The notes beneath the pieces were generated by a model that worked only from the letters and a program-made list of their open reading frames with translations, had not been told where the DNA came from and did not search any database. Made by a program: the position numbers and the translations under genes. Shown in pieces: positions 35,068 to 45,399 of a stretch of 64,000 bases of DNA. Origin of the DNA: Climacium dendroides (taxonomy: Eukaryota; Streptophyta; Bryopsida; Hypnales; Climaciaceae). The stretch is taken from assembly GCA_950106755.1 (NCBI GenBank), contig OX467089.1, forward strand, positions 2,916,501 through 2,980,500, read 5' to 3'. Numbering within the stretch: position 1 is the first letter of the stretch; the number at the start of each line of letters is the position of its first letter.

Positions 35068-35626
35068 ACTGACAACAACGCTGGTGCAAACGTCCAAGAA
35101 GACATCCAATTGTGCGTTGTACAGACCATTCCCAAGCATAGCGATGCTTCAGCAGACATCGGAAAGGACGCGGAGAAGTCCTCCACAGACCCGTATGCCA
35201 TTTCCGTGGATGAAGTTCCCCCCGCCAAAGTGTAGACGTCTGCTCTTGCAGCACAAACCGATAGAGTTCAAGAGGTATTTTACACACCCTAAACCGTATG
35301 ATAAGAGGTCATTGGATGTCATTCATGTTTTTTTCCTCATAAGAATTAGGCTTTGTGTCCTTGCATCCACATGTAGCCCAAAATGCGACGAGTCCACATT
35401 CTCTAAAGTGTTTTATGTTATCACTTTGTTCTAGGTGGCAAATATGCAATCCTCTGGGTCGTCTACCCGTTCCAATCGGGTCACAAGGACTGTACCAAGT
35501 GCAAAGCCGTCCAAGTTTGTGGCCCCAACAAAGACATTGAAGGCAACTGCACCGAAGTCTTCGAAGGCAAGCCTTTCTACGGTGGCAGATCCCCCTAAAA
35601 AGGGAGAGGCACCACACAAGAAATGA

Positions 35627-37044
35627 ACACACGGTGAGATTCTTACCAATCTTGAAGTTTGTATTGAAATTATGCCATTCTCAGACGTGGACAGTGGTTC
35701 CAAGAACATGGAGTCGTTGATACCTGTGTCAAATGGAATGCAGAGCGTGTTGCAGAGGACGTCCCGAGAGACAGGAGGACGTTAGCCCTAGCAATGGGAC
35801 GTCGCTGCAGACATTCGCGTGTCTAGAAAGTAGCGGACGGGAAATGAAACTGAAGAGGTTGCCTTCAGTTGAAATTCTCTTATATATGTTTTGCTTTGTG
35901 TTGATTTCTTTATTCGTCTTAGTCTTCATTTTCAGCTTTGGCTTTGTGTTCTACCGTGACCCTCCTTTGTGAGACATGGTTGTTTTTTGTATTGGATTTT
36001 CTATTCTATGAATATGGACATACTCCTATTTCAAATCATTGTCAATTTATGGATGTTGTTGATGTCTGAAGCAGCATCCCGTGTCCCGCCAAGCAATGAA
36101 TTGTGACGTCAAAATGTCCAATACAATGCATTCATTAAGCATGATGTGTCTCGTAGCACACATCCTCTCAGACATCTTAATGTCCAATTCAATGCAAATA
36201 CAAAGCATCGGAGTGTCCCAGACAACAAATCCATCGGACATCATAATGTCTAATGCAATGCACACAAAAAACATCAAAATGTCCAACACAATGCACACAG
36301 AAAACATCGGAATGTCCAATAAAATGCATCCGCAAAAACAATGAAATGTCCAACAAAATGTATACATGCGTTGCAGAAGATGTCCCACGAAACAAGTGTA
36401 TTCATAATTGCATCTCCTCCTACTTAGATCTTCTAATGGGACGTTATCGCTGACATCCTACAATGCATCCATCCATCTGCTACCCTACCATGTAGGTGTG
36501 CTGCCTCGTGCAAGTAGACATCTCCTATGACAGGGACTGCTTTGAGAAGCACGCATGTGCAAATTCCACACGTCAGGATGGACATCTCATTCAACATACA
36601 AATATTTCATTTGACATCATAAAAGCCATGCGGATGTCCACAGCGATGTCTCAGAAGACATCCGGAATTGCTAGGGAGATCAGACAAGTGGTCCCAAAAA
36701 TGCCACATCAACATCCGCGGATGCCATGTCAGCCGATTCCGTCAGCTCTGACGTGGCATGCTACGTCAGATACACGTTAGACGCCACATCATAGACGGGC
36801 AATGGATGAAAAAAATGACTCTCTGGCTTTCCCGCGCCTATGTGGCAGCCACATGTCAACTTCCTAAGCCCCCCGTTGACCGAAGTTTTTTTGGACATCA
36901 CGATGTCCAGCTTGAAAATCTGCGTGGACGTAGCATGCAAAATGCATGTCCACGGCAGCGTGGTCTAATTGGACGTCCACCCTGACGTTGACACATCAAG
37001 CGCGATGTCCGGATGTCAAAATTGCGATGTCTTGGCGAAGACAA
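35627..37044. other. CACTA right subterminal region
   Basis: No gene. The region is packed with ATGTCCAA, GACATC, GACGTC, GTCCAACACAATGCA-like units (36110-36370) and TGACGTGGCATG. Near 36740-36780 and 36960-37030 the motifs mirror those of the left end. Confidence 0.6.
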
Positions 37045-37057
37045 TTTTCTTATAGTA
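37045..37057 (-). repeat. CACTA right terminal inverted repeat
   Basis: Read on the minus strand it is TACTATAAGAAAA. The outermost C of the left end has become T. It is followed by the GTC target duplication at 37058-37060. Confidence 0.85.
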
Positions 37058-37888
37058 GTCTTCCACAACGCAGCATATCCAGACTCGGGCAACAACAAAG
37101 ACGACTCGAGCTAAAAGTATGAAGGGGACGCCAATCAGTCAAGCGGGAAGCCGCTCGAAGAAGGGACGAAGCCAAGGCATTAGAATTCGTAGGAAGAGTA
37201 GTATCGGATCCAGATCGGGTTTCCGAGCATGGGCCCAGTTTTCGGAATCTCAGGCGTATAGTTTGGGAAAATCCAGCAATCTCGGACGGCAGTAATTAGC
37301 CTTTCTGGATATTTCGAAAGTTCAGTGATTGGTGGCTTGGATTTCTGGGTTTCCTTTTCAGGCTTTTAGGAGTTGACTTTGGGTTTTTGTGTTAGTATTT
37401 TAAGGGCAGGTCAGTGAGTGGTGTGCCATTCCATTCCATCTCAATTCCATCTTAGTGCTTTCACGTATGTATTTTTTTGCTTTTCTTAATCTAAGTCAGC
37501 CAAAGTGCCTCTAGCTGCACTTTGCTTGAACAGAGTCTTTGGCTAAATGTATGCGTGTGTGTGGTATCCTTGTATTGGAGAAAGAGAATGTAGGGAGAGG
37601 AGGAATCCGGATCTTGAGCTACAGATCTCTTGGGTGTTGAGCTAGTGAGGAGGGATGCAAGCTGAGTAAAGGAGTGTGAGTGTTATGTGCCTTTAAATTG
37701 ACGAAACGGCGATCCAGGTAAGAGAGGTAGAGGTCCCTGCGAGTCCGAAACGAGGGAGGTTCCGTGCGGAGATAAACGACCGCCAGAGGAATGGATCTCC
37801 CCCTACTTCGGAAGGTCTACCAACCTCCACCTCAGTATGTTGTCTTCTCCTTGAAAATCTACTCCCTTGGGTTTATGAGTTCAGATTC

Positions 37889-38107
37889 GTCGTTGTAGTA
37901 CGAGAGGTGTGAGAATTTCTTTGTGTGATCCGTTTCCGTATCGGCCAATCCGGAAACTGTGAGAGAATACTCCTTCCTCCTCCTACAACTGTGTTGTCTT
38001 GGGTGTGTTGTTAATTAGGATTTGGGTGTAGAGAGGTTAGTTATACAAGTGGTGAGTCCCCACCCCTTTCTAGATCAAGGGTGGACCCTCTGAAGGTAAA
38101 ACAGAGG
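37889..38107 (+). promoter_or_regulatory. Conserved U5 block of LTR-B copy B1
   Basis: GTCGTTGTAG lies at 37889-37898 and TGTGTGATCCG follows (decayed from GTGACCTG). The hairpin GTGGTGAGTCCCCAC lies near 38049-38063 and the stem CCTCTG...CAGAGG at 38087-38107. The stretch 37300-38360 has no gene. Confidence 0.55.
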
Positions 38108-38360
38108 CAACAAAAACCAGTAACAGAAGAGAGACAAAATTAGGTTCCGGAGGTGGTCCGGATCCGGAACGGAATCCGAAAAGTACTAAGTTTCCGGAAC
38201 GAGGAGAGGAAGTAACAAGAAGGGAATTCAGAGTGTAGTCACGATCCGGATACTTCTAATTTAACCGATATCATACTAGAGTTCGTTGGAACGATAATTC
38301 GTGTCATCTTGCAATAATTTGTCGTTGTAAGGATATTTATGGCTAACTACGTGTACGACA

Positions 38361-39619
38361 GGAGGTACCATCGGCGACACTTCTGCAACAGCAATTCCTG
38401 GAAGAACAATTCCCTTCGGAACCGGTAAGGTATATACAAGAGAGGAAGGAGGAGGGTCTACCGGATTTGGCTCTGCGGGTGCCAAATACTCCACCAATTA
38501 GCATTTTTGCTCGCGATGCGTCCATCCTTCTTGCCTGCTCCAGTAGATACTTGACTATGAGCACCCAGCTTGAGCTTGTAGTTACGTCGAAGTTGGATTC
38601 AAACAACCGGGCCTTGTTAATGTAGTCCGCCAGAATCTCCAAGGAATTCTGGAGCTGGGTCACATTCCGGCATAGTGCCTCTATCTACCAGTGGTGCTCT
38701 TCCTCCACGACTTTGGCCTTCTCTTGGGCCGTCCGCAGCTCGTTCTCCAACCGGGCACAAGTGGATTCCGACTCTTGGGCTTGTTCCAACAAAGTCCGGT
38801 TCTCCACTCGTAGAGCGTCCACCTCCGTCACCATCCTCTTTTGTTTCTCGATTAGAAGAGTGTTTTGCTTCTGGGCCGTCACCGAAGCGTTCGTCCTCCG
38901 GAAGATGGCGTTCCGGTCGGTCAGTGCCATCTTCCGGCACACCCGTTTGAAGGTCTCCTCATAGTTTTGGAGAATCTTCATGAGGTCGTCGGTCCGCCAC
39001 ACGATGTGTTGGGCCAATTCCAAAATATCCTCGTAGGGCGACCCCCCTAGTCGGATCTCGGTCCTTTCTTCCTCCTCTGCCTCCGTAGGATTGGTCCGGG
39101 AAGGACCGGCTTCTGGCTGGGCCGAAACGTCTTCTTTCTGGTCCAAAGCTACCTTGGCCACCATTCTCTTCGGCTTAATCGGGTGGAGGATAAGGTTAAG
39201 AAACGCTAGCCTTCCTTTGGATTCGCCGCCGTCCGGAACTCGCCCTCCATGCATTCATGGTTCTTCTCCAACACCTTCTCTGGCGCCACTCGGAACCCGT
39301 AGACGGCTCTCCACTCGCCTACCTGTCTAAAGCTCAAGTTTCGCTCGGAGGGTGGTATCCAAGATACCACTTTCCGATCCCAACAGGTCTGCCACCAGAC
39401 TCTTCTTCCAGATGCCCCAAAGGACATCCATCAATCCTGCGCATGCCATGTTGGTGAGGTTCCTCCAAAGACGCTCCATCGGTCCTCATCGGTTGGAATT
39501 TCCGGCACCACCTTCTGCACCGGAATCGCCTTTATCCGGGGTGGCGGCGTTGGAGTCGGCTCGTCTGAGTCCTCCGGCTCATCCTTCAATCTGCGCCGGC
39601 TCGCCCTGGAAGTCATCAC
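38361..39619 (-). pseudogene. LTR-C gag-like protein of copy C1
   Basis: The product starts MTSRASRRRLKDEPEDSDE. The N-terminal domain follows with frameshifts. Recognisable pieces are KVVPEIPTDEDR, WRAVYGFRVAPEKVLEKN, MEGEF, NPKEG, NLILHPIKPKRMVAKVA and a helical part with KMALTDRNAIFRRTNA and the KARLFESNFDV block. The ORF continues after insertion B1 in 8871-7925, where PIIDLTGTPPE (about 8770-8800) matches the SUMO-interaction-like motif of C3. The gene is dead but lies directly after a retrotransposon pol gene, inside the 3' LTR. Confidence 0.75.
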
Positions 39620-39813
39620 TCACACGCAAGGAGCCTCTCACAATCTCTCCCTAACTCTCTTGCTCACAAAAGGTCACTCTGGATCATACATGTACAATCG
39701 CAACTCACACATTCCCTCAATCTACTGGAAGTTCTAAGAAGTGGAGAGGCAGGAAAACAAAGATGTAAGGTAGCAAGAAAACAACTATGCCTTCTACCGG
39801 CTACAGTCCTATT

Positions 39814-39820
39814 CTTATAT
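39814..39820 (-). promoter_or_regulatory. TATA box of LTR-C copy C1
   Basis: ATATAAG on the minus strand, about 200 bp upstream of the ORF start at 39619. The same box is at the equivalent place in C3 (about 58210) and, as TATAAAA, in C2 (43447). Confidence 0.55.
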
Positions 39821-40096
39821 TGGTCAGACGGATAGACGGTCGGACAGATGATCGAAAGTCCGAGAGAGATTTCAGCGGCAAAACCTAACTGTTGTACGGA
39901 TCCGGTTTCCGACTTTTAGGGCCAGCGCCGTCATCCGTTTTTCGGAACTGTTTAGGGTTCCAGAATTAGGTTTCTTATACCTAATTGGAATTCTTCGGAA
40001 CCGGAGTTCCGATATTTCCCAAATCTTACTATACTTTTATTGGAACTTCAAAACATTCCTTTTTAAAAGACTAAATTTTAAAATTTCCTGTCTAAT

Positions 40097-40137
40097 GCTA
40101 GTTTTTTGTGTCTAGCATGTGGAATCACACTTCCACA
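40097..40137 (-). other. Two hairpins at the 5' end of LTR-C (C1)
   Basis: The first 20 bp of the LTR form a perfect 7-bp stem, TGTGGAA...TTCCACA (40118-40137). A second stem GCTAG...CTAGC follows (40097-40116). Copy C3 keeps both stems (58481-58500 and 58460-58479). In its first stem an A-T pair has become G-C (TGTGGGA...TCCCACA), a compensatory change. Confidence 0.6.
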
Positions 40138-40150
40138 TTACCCCTTCTTT
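40138..40150 (-). promoter_or_regulatory. Polypurine tract upstream of the 3' LTR
   Basis: On the minus strand AAAGAAGGGGTAA directly precedes the TGTGG start of LTR-C copy C1. It lies 25 bp after the pol stop codon. This is the expected plus-strand primer site of an LTR retrotransposon and fixes the LTR boundary. Confidence 0.75.
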
Positions 40151-40174
40151 ACTTGTGAACGTCCCCGTGAACTC

Positions 40175-40671
40175 CTACTGTAATAAGTCTGGTAGGTAGA
40201 GTTTTATCCGTGATCCGTTCGTCCGGGTATCCAAAGGGTTTCCGTCTAAGTCCGAAAGTTGCAAAGATTCGTTTTCATAAACCTTCACAACTTGGTACGG
40301 ACCGATCCATCTGGTGTGAAGCTTACCCGGAAAATCTTTGTAACGGCTGTCATATAGTAGAACCAAACATCCTACTGTGATGTTGGATTCCCTAGGTAAT
40401 TTCCGGACAAAAATTTGTTCCCGGCGCTTCTGTACTTAGACGGTCAGGTCCAAAGCATCCCCCCTGCTTTCTTCTAGAGCTTCAATCTCCTCAAGGCTTG
40501 AATGAAGATCCTCTGACCGTTGCCCGTAACAAGCAGCCAAAATCCAAAACATCTCAATTTCCGTTTCTACTCCTTGTAATACTTCCCTTCCAAATACTAG
40601 GAAGAAGGGGTCTTACTAGTAGTACTTTTCCGGGTGGTGTTGTACGCAAAGACAGCTGAGCTGAGCTTCGA
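40175..40671 (-). pseudogene. Ty3/gypsy integrase, C-terminal part of pol
   Basis: The minus-strand reading, with one frameshift near 40605 and one in-frame TAA, gives SSAVFAYNTTRKSTTSKTP, FLVFGREVLQGVETEIEMF, then LVLLYDSRYKDFPGKLHTRW, GPYQVVKVYENESLQLSDL and a C-terminus ending LYLPDLLQ. The AYNTT...TP block is the end of the integrase core. The FPGKL.TRW.GP block is the GPY/F-like C-terminal module of Ty3/gypsy integrases. The upstream part of pol is missing, cut off by A2. Integrase inserts the cDNA into the genome and makes 5-bp TSDs, which matches the LTR units here. Confidence 0.9.
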
Positions 40672-40675
40672 ACCA

Positions 40676-43366
40676 TGGAAATCCGATTTTTAGGTTTAGA
40701 AGGGAAATAAGGGAATTAGAACTCCTCACTTCCTATTTTTTTGTTTTTCTTTAGAAAAATAGACCATAAGTAGTTAGGAACCGGATACCGGAATAGGGTT
40801 ACTCTAGAATAGATAATAGTGTTAACAAAAGTAACCCAATACTCAAAACCCAAAAACAGGATAGTTAGGTCAGAGTAGGACGGAGTGAGTTTTATCAGAA
40901 ATCGGAAACGGATAGCAGGCAATTCGGGCAAAGTCATCAACAAAGCAATGCTATTTGACGAAAAGGTGATGGAGACCGGAAAGTAGATTCCAGCAAACCT
41001 AATGATGGACCTAGTGTCCTACCATCGCAAGATGAAGGCAATAGTAGAGCCACTACGTGAGGTGATGAAGGAAGTAGAAGAACGAGGAGAGCGGGAGCAA
41101 GAACCGGAAACGGAACCAGAGCTCGCACCAACACCCCTTCCGATACCCGCAGAAAAAGTTCAGGCGAAGGACAAGGTGGAGGACGTACCAAGCTCTCCTA
41201 TCCGACCTGAGCCTAAGGGAAAAATGACTTTCCTGCTAGGGGAAGTAACGGACATTGCTCTCAATGCAGCAGAAGCAGTGAAGGCTGCTAAGGAAGAGAA
41301 GACCGGAGAAGTGGAGACAACAGGCGAGGCGAAGAAAGCATCGAAGGAGGTAAAGGCCGCAGATGAAGAAAAGACGAAATCTGGACTGGAACCGTACGAA
41401 AAGAAGAACGTGCCCAAACCAGGGCTGAGCAACAAGTTTATCGACCTAAATGAATCATCTCCAGTTTCTCCAACCCCTCCAGCAAAGAAGGAGAAGGTAT
41501 TTCCCTCCACCCCATTCAAGTTAGCTTTGGGAAGTGAATCCGAGTCGAGGGTGGAAAGGAAGACCGGATCTCAGGGACAAGGATCCGAGAAGGGTGGAAC
41601 AATTGAAGAAACCACTCTTCAGAGTGCTAGGGCTAAGGTTCCGCCCACACCAGCCACGCAGAAGAAGAAGCCTCCAATTATGTCAGCACAAAAGAAGAGG
41701 ACGATTCAAGAGAACGATGACGAGGAGGAAGAAGAAGAAGAAGAGGACGAGGATGAAGAATCCGGACCTAAGACAAACTCGAAGCCGTATTCCGACCTGG
41801 ATCAAGTACTAGCAAAGACTTGGGCGATCAAGGCTGCAGTAACCAAAAAGAAGAAGCTCGCCGCCCGGGGTAAGATACGCTAGGGACAAAAGACTGGAAC
41901 CTAAAGAAGCTGGCCGCGAAGAAGTTGAGAACTTAGGAAGTTACGTAGGGTAAATTTCTAAGGATAGGGTGGTGAAAGCCTAAAGTTTTGGAATAGTTGT
42001 ACATAATTAGGATGTTTTCTTTTTGAGTGACACGGCTACTAGCAGTTGAAAAGTGACCAGGTTCGTAATTATAGGATCTGAGATCCACTTTTAGCGGAAG
42101 TAGTGGGAGTTTGAATGAAAGTCAACAAGGCTAGAAAGTAGTAAGGGAATGAAACGTGTTTGGCCTTGATTGGCTGGTAGGATACTTTTAGGATAGGATT
42201 TTGAGGGAGTAGTTTAGTATTTAAATCCGGGACTTGCTTGGTCCCGGTGTGCATCTTTATCTTATTTTTTTATATTCATGAGTACCTGAGGGTTCGTTCT
42301 TGGAGTGATTGAATAAATCATAGTTGTGTGTACTTGGCACTTGTCCGTGTTTTGGAAGTCCAGACTAGAAAGTGAATGTAAGAGGATATAAGGTGTGCTC
42401 GGATGCTGAGTTTATCCGGTCCACTATTGGATTAGTGTGTGTGGGTAGAGGCAAAAGGGATCTCTCTAGTGTGGACTAGGAATAGACTCGGAAGGAGTAC
42501 GGAGGAGGGGTACTCTCCGGAAGAAGTAAGGGTTAGTACGCCTCCACAGCGCTCATTTCCCTTTTGGTCCCCGCTAGTTCAGACCGAATTTAGAACTAAC
42601 TCAGTAGGTTGTCGTTGTAGCATTGGTTAGGAGGAATTCGACCGGCTTGCGTGACCTGCTGGACATGACTGCTTTTCCTTTCCAGTTGTGAGGGCGGTCT
42701 ATTTCTCATTTGTAGGATTTGAAAGTTTATTTTTGAAAGTTTGATCACATAGTGAAACTTCTAACACTTTAAAATCGGAGGATAGGAGTTAAACTTCCTT
42801 CCTAAATTCCAATTAGCAGATCCCTCTTCGTTCAGAGGTTAAACTCGACATGGTTACAAGTAGAGATCTAGACCGGATGTGAATACTAGAGGTTAAGGTT
42901 AGATCTATGGAAACGCGGATCCCGGTTACGATCTGTAAAACGTAAATACGGGAAACTACTAGAGGTATGTGAATAGAAGTGTTGGGAGAGTTACAGGGTA
43001 GTGTAAAGATGTGGGGTAGGAAACCAACCAATTAGAGAGTCTGTGTGATAAACAAGTGGGTGTTAAACCGGATTAGATCCAGTCAGTGTTGTTAGATCGG
43101 GAAGATCCGGTCTAATGTGTATTAGTAATTGTTGGACCGGAGGGATCCGGTTGGGTTTGTCCAAGAAAACAATGAAACCAAGTAGAGTTCCGGTCTATTG
43201 TTTTGCTTGGAGTTTTGTGTTTCGTGACCATCACTCTACCATTTTCCGGTAATTGTGAACCTAGGAATTCGATCTTCGTGGGAACGATACTTGAGTCACT
43301 TTAAGGCCTCTTTTAAGAAAAATATTGAGCCTTAGAGAAGGATTTTTGCTTTCCTATGCTACGACA
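40676..43366 (+). mobile_element. LTR-A copy A2, internally deleted and without matching TSD
   Basis: A2 corresponds to the start of A1 up to 14831 and then jumps to A1 position 16375. The A1 sequence between is missing. The junction at 40918-40928 lies in a sequence (GGCAATTCGGG) that in A1 occurs twice as GGCAATCCGGG (14821-14831 and 16365-16375). The left flank is AACCA in pol and the right flank is CCGGA in LTR-C copy C2, so the two ends do not share a TSD. The right 1.4 kb is nearly identical to A1. The 3' end reads ATGCTACGACA. Confidence 0.75.
40930..41883 (+). pseudogene. LTR-A gag-like protein of A2, C-terminal half
   Basis: Only the part from INKAMLFDEK onwards remains. One TAG at 40984 stands where A1 has CAA. 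The rest (41002-41883) is open for 293 codons: a helix with YHRKMKAIVEPLREVMKEVE, a Lys/Glu/Ala-rich stretch, FIDLNESSPVSP (SUMO-interaction-like), a basic KKKRTIQENDD-type transition into poly-Glu/Asp, and a basic end. The region 41884-43366 holds no gene and contains the U5 block, with GTCGTTGTAG at 42611-42620. Confidence 0.7.
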
Positions 43367-43646
43367 CCGGATCTGTACTAGGGTTAGGTTTTTGCCGCCA
43401 AAACCTATCCCGTACTCTCGTCCGACCATCCATCCGTCTGGCCAGTATAAAAAGAGAACTGTAGCCGACGGAAGGCACGATTGCCTTCTTATTTTCTTAC
43501 ATCTACGTTTTCCGCCTTTCTAGCTCTTAGAGATTTCCAGTAGACTAAGGGACTGTGTGAGTTGCAATCGTGTAGGGGGTTCCGGAGTGATTCTTTGTGA
43601 GCAAGAGGAGTAGGGAGAGATTGTGCGAGGTTTTCTTGTGAGCGTG

Positions 43647-45345
43647 ATGTCTTCTAGGGCGAGCCGACATAAGCTGAGGGAGGAACTAGAGGACTCAGAC
43701 GATGCAATGCCACCGCCACTGCCCCGACCGAGGACAATTCCGGTAATGCGAGTGGTGCCGGAAATTCCAACCGATGAGGTCCGGTTGGAGCGCTTACGAC
43801 AGAACCTCACCAACATGGGGTGTGAGGGTTTGATGGATGTTCCTTAGGGCATCCGAGAGGAGAGTTTAGTGTCAGATTTACTTCATTCAGAAAGCAGTAT
43901 CTTAAATACCACCCTCCAGACAAAGCCGGAACTGTAAACGATCAACAAGTGGAGGGCTGTCTATAAGTTTCGGATGGCACTGAACAAGATCATGGAAAAG
44001 AACTAGGAGTGCATGGAGGGCGAGTTCCGGGCGCCGGCCAACCCGAAGGATGGTCACCAAGTTTCCGACCTAGTGAATCCGGAATATCGGGATGTGGTAG
44101 CGTTTCTCAATCCTATCCTTCACCCGACCAAGCTAAGGCAAGTAGTGACCAAGGTGGCTTCCACTATCCTAGGGAGTCTTCAAGGAAAACTGATAATGGA
44201 TTGGGCCTTCGTCATCCACAAATTGATATGAGACCTTGTGCGTTCCTTCCTGTAGGGGAAGAAGGGTGGGAGCCCTCTTCTGGCTTATGTCTCCCACCTG
44301 TATTCCCACCACTCCCTACTCAAGACGAACGAGGAGATCGCTTATCAGGAGTTGGTTCAACTCCAGAAGTACGGAGGAGAAGAACCTTCTCCCCAGGAAG
44401 GACCGGATGATGAGGAGACGGATGACGAGGAGCCGTCCACTCCTCTGGCGAAGAAGGCCCGGCAACAGAGGACTCCACCGGCAAGGCCAACAGAGGATCC
44501 TCCTGCGTCGGAGCCACTAGAGGACGAAGTTTTGGATTGGAAAGAAGAAGCCGGACTTTCTCCGCAAGAAGCCAAACCCTCTCCACAAGAGGTCAGACCT
44601 GTGCAGTCGGAAGTTGGTCCCGCTCAGACCGAGGCCGGACCCTCTCGGATTAGACTTACAAAGGCAGAGGAGGAAGAGAGAACCGAACTCCAATTAGGAG
44701 AATTGCCTATGGAAGATATTTCGAAAATGGTCCAGCACATAGTATGGCGGGCTGACGATCTCATGAAGGTTCTCCACAACTACGAGGAGACCCTCAAGCG
44801 GGTGTGCCGGAAGATGGCACTGACCGACCGGAACGCCATCTTTCGGAGGACGGGCGCATTGGTGGTAGCGGAAAAACAAAACACCCTCTTGATAGAGGAA
44901 CAAAAGCGGTTGGTGATGGAGTTGGGCGCTTTATGAATAGAAAAACGGACTTTGCTGAAACGAGTCCAAAAGTCGGAGTCCAAGTGCGTCAGATTGGAGA
45001 GTAATCTACGAACAACCCAAGAGACAGCCAGAGTCATAGGAGAAGATCACCGCCAGTAGATAGAGGCACTTTGCCAAGGTGTGATCCGGCTCCGAAGTTC
45101 CTTAGAAGTATCAGCGGACTACCTCAACAAAGCCCGGCTGTTCGATGCTAACTTCGACGTGGCCGCAAGCTCGAGCCGGGTGCCCATTGTCAAGTGTTTA
45201 TTGGAGTAGGCGAGACAGATGGACACCTCTCGGGCCGAAATGCGGGATATGATGGAGTATTTGGCACCCGTAGAGTCAGATCCAATAACTCCTCCTTCCT
45301 CTTCCACACAGACCTTGACAGTTCCGGAAGTTAATGTTCCGGAAT
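43647..45345 (+). pseudogene. LTR-C gag-like protein of C2
   Basis: The product starts MSSRASRHKLREELEDSDDA and then RVVPEIPTDEVRLERLRQNL. The frame aligns with C3. TAG at 43845 stands for TGG, TAG at 44004 for CAG, TAG at 45057 for CAG and TAG at 45207 for CAG, and TAA near 43935 for TGG. The middle part (44352-44936) is open: an acidic, proline-rich linker, then a helical domain with VWRADDLMKVLHNYEETLKR and KMALTDRNAIFRRTGA, and YLNKARLFDANFDVAAS, VPIVKCLLE. The part with the expected IDLT motif is deleted. Confidence 0.7.
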
Positions 45346-45399
45346 CAGAGTGCTTCAAGAAGAACTCTAGTCGTTTGCTCACCTAATATAGAACAACTA

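Larger units (their letters stand above)
18956..37057. mobile_element. 18.1-kb CACTA (En/Spm-type) transposon
   Basis: The left end reads CACTATAAGAAAA. The right end, read on the minus strand, is TACTATAAGAAAA, a one-base difference. Both sides are flanked by GTC (18953-18955, 37058-37060). The uninterrupted target site is present in LTR-B copy B2 near 53220-53240 (AGCGATCCGTC). The element carries a TNP2-like transposase gene on the minus strand in its left half and a spliced second gene on the plus strand in its right half. The two genes are divergent. A later LTR-D insertion (28241-31656) accounts for 3.4 kb. GACGTC and its variants GATGTC and GACATC are spread through almost all non-coding parts. 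Confidence 0.9.
8872..38360 (+). mobile_element. LTR-B copy B1, solo LTR in C1, split by three nested insertions
   Basis: B1 starts TGTGGGAATCCG at 8872 and ends GTGTACGACA at 38360. Both flanks are GGAGG (8867-8871, 38361-38365). Its own sequence is 8872-9255, 12817-14527, 18805-18955 and 37058-38360, separated by B3, A1 and the CACTA element. Without the insertions and duplicated target sites its length is about 3,536 bp, close to the 3,561 bp of the uninterrupted copy B3. The end carries GGAACGATAATTCG, as in B3. It is a single LTR with an internal ORF. Confidence 0.85.
3555..40137 (-). mobile_element. LTR-C copy C1, 3' LTR of a Ty3/gypsy element, split by nested insertions
   Basis: C1 runs on the minus strand in three pieces: 40137-38361, 8871-7925 and 4065-3555. 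It starts TGTGG and ends ACTACA, like the complete copy C3. The joins are exact when insertions B1 (TSD GGAGG) and E (TSD CAAGG) are removed, and the joined sequence then follows C3 without a gap. The LTR-internal ORF, the GTCGTTGTAG box (3978-3987, complement) and the GGGAACGAT-like end region are present. Immediately upstream lie a polypurine tract and the Ty3/gypsy integrase C-terminus, which identifies this unit as a 3' LTR. Removing duplicated TSDs leaves about 3.2 kb, against 3.66 kb for C3. Confidence 0.85.
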
